From the NCBI GenBank assembly GCA_963978895.1, contig OZ022238.1:44930777-44994776 (forward strand): 64,000 nt of DNA, given 5' to 3'. Shown here piece by piece: positions 13,563 through 23,051 of the stretch. Position numbers and translations under genes: made by a program. The stretch comes from Erpobdella octoculata. Its lineage: Eukaryota > Annelida > Clitellata > Hirudinida > Erpobdellidae. The first letter of the stretch is position 1, and every line of letters starts with the position of its first letter. The notes under the pieces were generated by a model that saw only the letters and a list, made by a program, of their open reading frames with translations, made no database searches and was not told the origin of the DNA.

Positions 13563-13766
13563 TTTGGTCACGTACATTTATTGTTTCATCAAGCCAGGAT
13601 GCAAATTTTCAAATGAAACGAGAAAACGTTTGTTTTGCACAACTTTTTTTTATTATTTCATTCATTAAAATAAAACTTCCTAACTGATGTTCTCTTATGG
13701 GTTCAGTGGAAGATTATCTAAAACTTAAAATATATGCACATTGGCAGTTACCAGTTGAATTCATTT

Positions 13767-14090
<324 letters not shown>

Positions 14091-14352
14091 TGTATTTATA
14101 TAGCGCCAAGATTAGCTGAGGCGCTTTCGAAAGTCCCCGAAAATATTTTAAAATAATAAGTTTTTAATTTCTTTTTGAAAAGTTCCGTCGACTCAGTGGC
14201 TCTTATGTCGGGAGGTAATTGAGCTCAACTGGCAAAGCCCTGCACGGACCGATTTTTTTGCCCGGCCCGTTATATAAGCCACAAATTCACAGGACCCCTC
14301 CTGTCCGTTTTTACAAACACACAATACCACGACTCGGCCTAATAGCTTCGGA

Positions 14353-14389
14353 CATGGAACCCTGCATAGTTACTATGCAGGGTTCCATG
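14353..14389. repeat. Perfect 18-bp-arm palindrome
   Basis: CATGGAACCCTGCATAGT at 14353-14370 and its exact reverse complement at 14372-14389, separated by a single T. It lies in a GC-richer island. Function unknown. Confidence 0.9.
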
Positions 14390-15949
14390 CTTCGGACTGT
14401 GCTGACTTCGGTTCGGCCCCTTTTGTGATAACCCTAATATGAAGTCTCGTTTCGAACACGGCCCGTGCTGAGCTCTCTATTATAGTCTGGTACCAACTTT
14501 GATCATTGCTTTGTGGGTACACATTTTTTTAGGTTGCACTGATAAAATGGACAAATGCATCGGGCAAAAAATAATTGCCTTTACAAATATTTTTATGTTT
14601 TAAATAAAAATCAGTTAACTGAAAATAAACAATGCATACTATTTGCGTGGCCCCCCCTCTCCGGTTCCCAAAATCCTGTGTCGAGGTTTCAGTGATGCTT
14701 TTCCAACCTCAACAGAAAAAACAACTCCAAAACCTTCTACACTTTTTCTCTTAGAATCGCCGATGACCAAAAACCTTCTCCAAAAACTTTGTAGCTATTT
14801 TTTTCTAAAAAAAAATCGAAAATTGGGGGGGGGAAGTTGTCACCCTTCCCCCGCAATTGACGCCCCTGTTAGCCATGCGGGTATTTGGCAGTATTTGCAA
14901 TGATAAACACCTAAATACAATAAAAACACATACATATAGCACAGTCGCACGTATACATAAATACGCATCGCGCACACACACATTTGTGCAAACTCATACA
15001 ATCACGTTCGCACACACGTACAGCTAGACTAATTATATAAGTGACGATTAGTGACTAAGGACAATCGGAACACCACAGAACACTCAAACATACATCCCGT
15101 CTAAATTGTCTCAGACAGATACAGATGTTAATCAATCAAACTAAGGACAATCAAATAATTAACTTTGGCGATATTGTAGAATTGTAGCTGTAGGTACTCC
15201 TACACCTTAGTGCGGCGCATCTCTGTTTCGCTGGAGTTCGAACTTTCGACTGGTCTGATAAGTATGCCCAAATCTCATTACACACTAGAACTTTAGAGAC
15301 TTGTTGTTCTTGAGACTTCTATCTCGAGATGGCGCTGTTTACAAGCAAATAAAACTCCTGGTTTTAGTCAATCCTCCGTCCTGGTTGAATAAAGGAATAC
15401 AAAAGAAAAATTGATGATTTTGGGAGTCTGGAGACGTTCCAGACCATGGGGAGTAACTTTAGAAAGTGAGATATGAGAAAGCAGCAGTGTAAAGATTAAG
15501 GAACACTGTCCTTATTTACTTTTTTTTATTTTTTACTCTTCTCAACTCTTTTCCACTGATTCCACTTTACTCCACTTCACTGATTGCACTTCACTCCACT
15601 TTACCTAATTTTTTTTACAGTCACAATAACATAAATTTATAACAAAACATCATAAATCATAATTAACAATTAGACTGTGGTGTAATCTTATTTAATAGTT
15701 TACGTAATAAATTATCCAGCGCCTGAGTGACATGTTTTCATTTAAAAGAAAACGAAACTTTTATTTTTGAAGATGTGTGGCAGTGCTGGGAAACATTTGA
15801 TTACATAACTAACAACTTCAGTAACGACTTAGTCTCAGAAGTGTTTGCGTTTTACAAAGACCTCTTTAAACTCGTTAATGGGATTAAATAAAACTCGTCG
15901 TATTTCAAATTTTGTGCAGAAAATAGATGAGGAACTTAGTTTGGGAATG

Positions 15950-16460
15950 TAAAAAGAACATGATGTGGGAATGAAGGAAGAACATGGTGTGGGAATAAAG
16001 GAAGAACATGATGTTGGAATGAAGGAAGAACATGATGTGGGAACGAAGGAAGAACATGATGTGGGAATGAAGGAAGAACATGATGTGGGAATGAAGGAAG
16101 AACATGGTGTGGGAATGTAAAAAGAACATGGTGTGGGAATGAAGGAAGAACATGGTGTGGGAATGTAAAAAGAACATGGTGTGGGAATGAAGGAAGAACA
16201 TGATGTGGGAATGAAGGAAGAACATGATGTGGGAATGAAGAAAGAACATGATGTGGGAATGAAGGAAGAACATGATGTGGGAATGAAGAAAGAACATGAT
16301 GTGGGAATGAAGGAAAAACATGATGTGGGAATGAAGGAAGAACATGATGTGGGAATGAAGGAAGAACATGATGTGGGAATGAAGGAAGAACATGGTGTGG
16401 GGATGAAGGAAGAAAATGGTGTGGGAATGATGGAAGAACATGATGTGGGAATGAAATAAG
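15950..16460. repeat. 24-bp minisatellite, about 21 copies
   Basis: Units of the type GATGTGGGAATGAAGGAAGA plus ACAT. Because the unit is a multiple of three, it keeps long open frames on both strands (His/Ser/Phe/Pro-rich on minus, Met/Lys/Glu-rich on plus). No splice context, start signal or similarity supports a gene. Confidence 0.95.
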
Positions 16461-16693
16461 AAAAGAATTAAATGTGGGAATGAAGAAGACTGGGTGTGTG
16501 AAAACGACACATTTGAGTTCAAGTTTTCTGCTGCTGCATCTTATGTTATTATTACTTATTATTATGCTTTTAAAGAAAAGCGGCATCTGTGTATGAAAAA
16601 CTGTACTTAAAAAAACTTTTCACTAAAAAATTTAGGTTTTGTTGTTTTTGTTCAAACTTGATTATTACAAAAAATAAAAATTATAAAGTTTTT

Positions 16694-16993
16694 AAAAAGG
16701 ATCGGGTTCAGCTAGTATTGGTCGGGCTACCAGACAACGCCTATTCACAGGTGCGATCCCACTACTGCCCCACACGGGGACTTTTGCCTGCTGTGTTTCC
16801 ACCCTCGGCCGGTTCATCCCTCCTTAGACAACCTGGTAGCCCAAGGTTCACCTCGAGCCACCATATTGATGCCGGGCTTAGTGCGGACACCTGATCGACA
16901 TAGCACGTCGAACGGCAGAACCCCCGACCTCAAACCGTCCTCCGAACCAGGCCTCCAATAGCTGGATTACAGGAGTGCGCTACAACTCCCAGC
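16694..16993 (-). ncRNA. RN7SL: 7SL RNA (signal recognition particle RNA), copy A
   Basis: SRP RNA is the scaffold of the particle that targets nascent secretory proteins to the ER. The 300-nt length is typical for animals. Read on the minus strand it begins GCTGGGAGTTGTAGCGCACT, has the Alu-domain CCTGTAATCCAGCT segment, then the S domain with GTGTCCGCACTAAGCCCGGC, ATCAATATGGTGGC, the helix 6-8 block CTAAGGAGGGATGAACCGGC and GGAAACACAGCAGGC, and returns through CAGTAGTGGGATCGCACC and GTGAATAGG to close the Alu stem. It ends at GATCC followed by TTTTT (16698-16694), a Pol III terminator. The 5' end is set by alignment with known 7SL and could be off by 1-2 nt. It looks identical by eye to copy B at 18669-18968. 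Confidence 0.95.
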
Positions 16994-17125
16994 CGATCGA
17001 ACTGCTTTGAAACTTTGAATGGTTTGATTTAGTGTACACTTTGTTAAAAATTAATTAAATTGTTAGCATATTTGTATCGGTCTTATTTATTTTTTAATAA
17101 ACAAATTCAATTAAATGAATTCTTC
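16994..17125 (-). promoter_or_regulatory. 5' flank shared by 7SL copies (candidate Pol III promoter, copy A)
   Basis: The first 55-60 bases upstream of the RNA (GATCGAACTGCTTTGAAACT and onward to a TTTAGTGTACACTTTGTT block) recur with changes upstream of copy B and of the truncated third copy. Animal 7SL genes use upstream plus internal elements, so conservation outside the RNA suggests promoter function. The flanks also match further out to a GAATTC at about 17120. They could simply be part of the duplicated unit. Confidence 0.5.
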
Positions 17126-17319
17126 AACTTTTAAGTTTTAGATGAATTGTTCATTATGTGTTACGTTAACTATTTTTACATTGATCAAAAGATCTCATCT
17201 TCGATTTCAGACAATTTAAATTAAGCACCCTGTTTTGTCTTAATTTGTTTGAGTATTTTCAGCATTAAAAACAAGAACTGAATTTATTATAAGTGTGACT
17301 TACGCTGCCGTTCATTAAT

Positions 17320-17765
17320 TAACGTTATAAAGAAGAACCCCTAGCGATATGATGAAAAATTTTGAATTTTTTCGCAACACTAATTCGGTTGAGTTCAGGT
17401 TTCAGACCTGCTGATTGACATAGCACGTCGAACTGCAAAAACCCCGACCTCAAACTGTCCTCCGAACCATAATGCCTCCGATTGCTGGATCATAGAAGTG
17501 TGCTATAACTCCCGGACGTGCGAACTCCCTTAAAATCTTTGATGATCTCGACATGTAAACTTTGCTATATAAGTAAAGCTGGTAATTGTAATTTATTAAA
17601 AAAAAAAAACACTGCATAAAATTAAACTACTACTGTTCATTTCCTAGATAATTATTTCGAAGACTAATTTCACGACCAGCGGTCTGAAATCTAAACTCAA
17701 CCGAACTTTTTTGAAAAACTTCAAGATTTCTTAAGACATCGCTAGGTTTGATAAAGTTAATGACA
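17320..17765. repeat. Inner inverted repeat around truncated 7SL copy
   Basis: The left arm (about 17320-17412, including CTAGCGAT and TTCGGTTGAGTTCAGGTTTC) is matched imperfectly in reverse complement by 17668-17765 (GTCTGAAATCTAAACTCAAC, ATCGCTAGG, TTAATG). The truncated 7SL lies at and just after the left arm. Confidence 0.75.
17405..17515 (-). pseudogene. Truncated 7SL RNA copy (5' part only)
   Basis: This matches the first about 110 nt of 7SL plus upstream flank in the same orientation as copy A. It retains the block reading CGACGTGCTATGTCAATCAG on the minus strand and has many substitutions, for example in the TAATCCAGCT segment. The S domain and the 3' strand of the Alu stem are missing. 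Homology stops at a junction with another inverted repeat (TTCAGACC). It is unlikely to make SRP RNA. Confidence 0.85.
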
Positions 17766-17869
17766 AACAGGGGTAAGTATAACACTTCTTGTAATAATTT
17801 CAGTTTTTATATTCTTTTTAAAACTGAAAAAAAACTGTAAAAACATGATTCGAAGCTGAGATCCTTCGG

Positions 17870-18535
17870 TCACTTTGAAATTATTTAACAGTACATTTGA
17901 CGTCGTTGAAGTTAGCAACGGTAGCTAACTTTGCCTGCATTATATAGGGAAATTTCAAAGTTGAAATTAAAAAACAAAATGATCTGTACTATTTTCAACT
18001 AAATGCATCAATTATTAACGGAGTTATACGGTAACAACTATTGCTAACTCTTTACGCATATTACATAGAAAAGTCAAAGTTGATGAATATGATATCTTGA
18101 TGAGGCTTGGACAGATTTAGTTTTTAATCACTTTTTAATAAATTACTCGTTTAATTTTTTCGATATTTTGATGAGACTTGGACAGATTGATTTGTTTTTG
18201 AAATATCTATTAAAATAGGTAAATTTTATTAAAATACATCAACTTTGAATTTTCTATATAAAATGCGTGAAGAATTAGCAACGGATTTTGAGTAGCGAGT
18301 AAATAGTAAATAGAGACAGCGACCGATTTAATCGCAATAGTTTTTTTTACCATATAACTCCGTTAATAATTGATGCATTTAGTTGAAAATAGTACAGATC
18401 ATTTTGTTTTTTAATTTCCTATTCAAATATATTAAAAAAATAAAATGCATCAACTTTTAAATTTCCCTATATAATGCAGGCAAAGTAAGCTACCCTTGCT
18501 AACTTTAGCGGCGTGTACATTTGAAACTTAAAACT
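17870..18535. repeat. Second nested inverted repeat between the 7SL genes
   Basis: The left arm at 17885-18080 (GCTAACTTTGCCTGCATTAT, CTAAATGCATCAATTATTAA, GGAGTTATACGGT) recurs inverted at about 18250-18530. The centre holds two direct copies of a segment with GATGAGRCTTGGACAGATT at about 18098 and 18168. Confidence 0.8.
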
Positions 18536-18536
18536 T

Positions 18537-18668
18537 TTAGAATTCATTTAAATGAATTTATTTAGTAAAAAATAAATAAAACCGGTACAAATTTGCTACC
18601 AATTTAAATAATATCTAACAAAGTTGACACTAAATCAAAGCACTCAAAGTTTCAAAGCAGTTCGATCG
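18537..18668 (+). promoter_or_regulatory. 5' flank shared by 7SL copies (candidate Pol III promoter, copy B)
   Basis: This is the inverted counterpart of 16994-17125: a GAATTC at the far end, a TTATTTAGTAAAAAATAAAT block, then CACTAAATCAAAGCACTCAA and GTTTCAAAGCAGTTCGATCG abutting the RNA start. By eye it differs from the copy A flank at about one base in five to eight, whereas the RNA itself appears invariant. Confidence 0.5.
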
Positions 18669-18968
18669 GCTGGGAGTTGTAGCGCACTCCTGTAATCCAG
18701 CTATTGGAGGCCTGGTTCGGAGGACGGTTTGAGGTCGGGGGTTCTGCCGTTCGACGTGCTATGTCGATCAGGTGTCCGCACTAAGCCCGGCATCAATATG
18801 GTGGCTCGAGGTGAACCTTGGGCTACCAGGTTGTCTAAGGAGGGATGAACCGGCCGAGGGTGGAAACACAGCAGGCAAAAGTCCCCGTGTGGGGCAGTAG
18901 TGGGATCGCACCTGTGAATAGGCGTTGTCTGGTAGCCCGACCAATACTAGCTGAACCCGATCCTTTTT
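18669..18968 (+). ncRNA. RN7SL: 7SL RNA (signal recognition particle RNA), copy B
   Basis: A full-length 300-nt SRP RNA gene on the plus strand. It starts GCTGGGAGTTGTAGCGCACT. Landmarks in order: CCTGTAATCCAGCTATTGGA (Alu domain), GTGTCCGCACTAAGCCCGGC, ATCAATATGGTGGCTCGAGG, CTACCAGGTTGTCTAAGGAG, GGATGAACCGGCCGAGG, GGAAACACAGCAGGCAAAAG (helix 8 region that binds SRP54 in the family), CAGTAGTGGGATCGCACCTG and GTGAATAGGCG. It ends GATCC before a T5 terminator at 18964-18968. It faces away from copy A, with about 1.7 kb between the 5' ends. Intact stems and terminator suggest it is functional. Confidence 0.96.
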
Positions 18969-20169
18969 ACCTTCACATTTGTTTAATTAATATTAATTAA
19001 TTAATTAATAGCATTGTATTTGAACACAATAATTTCGGTTGAAGATAATATTTTGCCACAAACGTAATTGAATTTTTAGATGTTACTATTTTTGATTTTA
19101 TTCTCACTCAGGAATCAACTTTATTTCGTCCCCTGTTAAATTATATCCTAAAAAGCTGCTTCATGGATGTCTGCGCCAATTTAAAGCATTTATAAAATCG
19201 AGAGAAAGATCTCATCTTAAAGACTATTCACAAAATTTGAACACAGTTTAGTAGTTTTCCTAACAATTTTGGTACTCCTAAAACTTATTGACAGTGCCAT
19301 AGTGACGACAATTGAAAACCAATGATTTTTCAGCTTCATGGGGCGACTTTTAAAATATACTTCACAAGCAGATGTGGAAACCTACAATTAAGTTTAGATG
19401 TATGTTTAGTAGTGAAGTGAGATCAAATGAGTACATAACAGGAACAGTTTAGACATTGTTATGTACATCATAGAAATGATATACATTTAAAGGAAGTATA
19501 AAAGATAACAAGATTTCCGGAATCACGGACAGCAGCCAACAGTGGGCTATGGACCAACAATGCATATAAAACACAAAGCTATGCAGTTTCATGTTTGCTA
19601 GCCCAACTGCTACTGATAAAAATAGTAAAACTGCTAGGAAATGTGAAAATTTGTTAAAATCATGGAGGTTAAATTACTTCTCCATATTAGGTTCTTGGAG
19701 ACCGACCTAACCCTTCTAAAATCAGTAGCTGGCACCTCAGATTGAACCAATGAATGATATTTGATACGGGCATGGCAAGAAATTAAGTTCAAGAAACTTC
19801 AAAATTAAAATATTTTCTAATTAATTTATTCAATGAAATTGTACTGATCCATCATATGAGAATACTTTCTATAGTTTTTCATTTATGAATACCTACAATT
19901 CAATCTTTTTCATAACCTAACCATACACTCTTAAAATGCACCACAGTAATATTAAATCGTACACATTTACATCACATAGCAATAAATATCGTATCTTTCA
20001 TTTTTTTACCACGTTTATCTTAAATTACTTGATTTTTGTCTACCTGTCTGTTTGTTTGTCTGGGTCAATACTGCATAATCCATATATATACATAAATTTA
20101 TATATATATATATATATTTTACAGGCATTAAAACTAAAAAGATTTAAATACAAATATAAACAAACTTTT

Positions 20170-20428
20170 TAAAAATCACGTTTTTCTTATGCACGAAAGA
20201 CAAAAATAATTCTCTCTATATATAATTTTTTTTAGCACACATACTAAGAGCTAACAGTAAGATTCAATAACCAAAAACGTGGGCCGCATTCGTTTTATAT
20301 TCTGGAATGCGACTCACGTCTTTGGTTAAAGAAATTTAATGTTAGCTTCAAGTATGTGTGTTAACTAATTTTTTTATAGCCAGAGAACCATTTTTGTCTT
20401 TTTAGTACGTAAGAGAAACATGACTTTT
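20170..20428. repeat. Imperfect inverted repeat (foldback), about 120-bp arms
   Basis: The left arm carries ATCACG, GAAAGACAAAAATAATTCTC, AGCACACATACT, GAGCTAACA and an AACCAAAAACGTGGGCCGCA block. Each recurs in reverse complement on the right (GCGACTCACGTCTTTGGTT, TGTTAGCTTCAAGTATGTGT, CAGAGAACCATTTTTGTCTT, CATGACTTTT). It may be a small foldback or MITE-like insertion, or a hairpin in the MGAT5 3' UTR. Confidence 0.75.
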
Positions 20429-20434
20429 AAAGTC

Positions 20435-20460
20435 TTTATTTTTTGCATCATGACTTTATT
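20435..20460 (-). promoter_or_regulatory. Candidate polyadenylation signals for MGAT5
   Basis: Two AATAAA hexamers in the minus orientation (TTTATT at 20435-20440 and 20455-20460), about 760-785 bases past the MGAT5 stop codon. They are plausible but unproven, since AT-rich DNA yields such hexamers by chance. Confidence 0.3.
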
Positions 20461-21219
20461 TAGATTTAATATTAATATTATATTATATTATAAGAAATAG
20501 AACACTCATGTTTCAATCACAGAAACGGCAAGTATAAAACATAAAAAACAAAAAAAAACAAAAAAGCCAAATAAGACGATCACAAACACAGGAAAATGTA
20601 GATCACATCAATAAATCACCTAAGTATGAAATTTATGGACCATCGCTTTACTTACATGTCTACTGAAAATTTCACAGAGTTCAGAAATACAAGTAATCTG
20701 ACAAGAGAGGCGCGCTAACAACAGATAGCTATATATATTACATGACTGGACAGACGTGAGTCTTCGACAAAACGACACTGCAATGCTTACAGAAATTCTG
20801 ATCAAGTTGAAAAAATAGAAACCTAATTGTAGTCATTGAAAATGCTTTGTTTAAATGATGAAAAAAATTAATTATTTACAGGCTTATAGCTGAGACATAA
20901 TTACAAATGAATAACAATTAAAATATTCAGTAATACAAACAAACACGGAATGATTTGTGAACTTTGAAAAACAAACACTTTAATAACATTCATCTTCAAA
21001 CATTGTAATGGATGTGGTGACAACAATGCACTTCTACCAGAAAGTTGAATGGTTCATGATAAACAAAAAAAAAAAAAAAAGAAAGAAAAGATTAAAAATG
21101 AGAATAACTAGAAAATAAATGAAATAATGCTCATATTACAAGAACCAAACGAGAGTTGTTCGATACCAAACACAAGAGCAAGTACGACAGGACTAATAGA
21201 AACCGACAGAAAGAGAAGA

Positions 21220-22996
21220 TCATAAGCAATCCGGGCACAAAGCCATCTGTCCTTTAACGAACTTCCGACACGGACACATCCTGATGAGATCCGGCAAAGA
21301 ATCGACGCAGCTAAAGAGCATGTTGTCCGATTGGAGAACGCATGTTTTCGTGTTGCTATTCATGGCGGGATAGTGAACGTCGGCAAGTCGTTCCTTGCTC
21401 GTGCACTGACTGGGGAGGTAGGTGTCGAATGTATCTTCGGTGTTGATCGTCTTGAAGTGTGCCGGCTCGCATATCAACTCTGAAATATTTAAAATTATTT
21501 TCAGAAACGAAATCATAACGTTTCAAGTTTCTGGAGGAATGCAATTAGGAATGAGGAAAAAAGAAAATTATTTCTTACAACTTTCCTATGGCCCTATATC
21601 CCTATATATATTTTAACATTTTAACTGAAATAGCGAGAAAATTCCTCTAAAGTTAGCACAGCCACAAACTTTGGTTCCAGCATGCATCTTTACAGGACTG
21701 GCCAGGCTTTGATATGGTAACAATGATAGTCTCCTTTGAAGGCCACACCTCCTCTATGGGTGGGCAGAAATTCTGATGTTCAAGATAAGCATTCAACCTT
21801 TGCAGCATGCCTTTGTGTGTGAATTCAAATGGGAGGTATGGTTTGATCTGGTAGATGAATAATATAAATCATAATATTAGGAATTAAAAAAAAAATATTG
21901 TGATTAAAATTAAATAAAAATAATTTTGGAAATCATAAAACGGACACCATTTCACAAAAAAAAAACTCAATACATTCCATACAAACAAGAACAACAACTC
22001 AATACATTCCATACAAACAAGAAACACTCAATACATTCCATACAAACAAGAACAACAACTCAATACATTACATACAAACAAGAACAACAACTCAATACAC
22101 GACACAACTCTCACTTACAGTGCTGTTATCAAATAGCTTGAGAGCTTCTTTGACAACCAGTTCGACTTCGTTCAGATTACTGATGTCGACCGTAAACACG
22201 TGTGGTTCTCCTATGAAATCTTCCGCATACGGGTGCTGGCTGGTCAGCTGTTAATTGAGATTTTTTTTTTCGTAGCAGTTAAGATTTATGACGAGTCTAA
22301 ACTAGGAATAAACTAGACAGTATAATACAACTGATCAGCAGTCTGGGAATGAAGACTTTCAGCCAAAGACGATTTCAGATCCATCTTCATTTATACAAAG
22401 CAATTGTTTCCCACGGGGCTTAGAAGTGGAAAACACCGAATACAATCCAGAAATGATTGATGGACTACTAAGCACAAGACCAAATCATCGAGAATAAAAG
22501 ATAAAAAAAAACAACAAAAATAATTTATAAGAATCCATTCTCTCGCAACCATTGTGAAGATCATCTAAAAGAATATGCAATAAAACCGTTCGATACCTCT
22601 CTTCCGGTAGGTTTTCCTTTGAAGAACTTTGTATTTTTAGAACTGTGCGGTGGATTGAACTTAGGGTTGATGAATACACAGCCTGCTGCTATGGCTTCTA
22701 ATGGTGCAGGACCTTCATAGGGAAAACCCAGTCCTATAAATAGCTGGAAATGTGCAAAAGTTAATTGACATCGATGGGTGGATCAATTGATATAAAACCA
22801 CCAATCAAAAGTTAATAAGAACAAATTCATAATAATAATGAGAACAGAAATATTACAAAAATATTATTTATACAAAATTCTGTTAGTTATTGAGTAATGT
22901 AAATAAATGCCTCTAATTATATTTAAACACTGAACAAACTTACTATCTGACTAACACTAGAACATCTCTATGAGTGCATTACAAATATTTAATAAC

Positions 22997-23051
<55 letters not shown>

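Larger units (their letters stand above)
18969..21219. other. Region between 7SL copy B and MGAT5 stop (includes MGAT5 3' UTR)
   Basis: No coding gene is visible. The right-hand part is presumably the 3' UTR of MGAT5; AATAAA signals on the minus strand lie at 20440-20435 and 20460-20455. An imperfect foldback lies at 20170-20428 and a short (TA)n tract at about 20098-20116. The rest is AT-rich without recognised content. Confidence 0.6.

Noticed and set aside
15905..16586. Over 200-residue His/Phe/Ser/Pro-rich frames
   Set aside because: Two overlapping minus frames and a plus frame are all kept open by a 24-bp tandem repeat. No gene-like start, splice sites or similarity.
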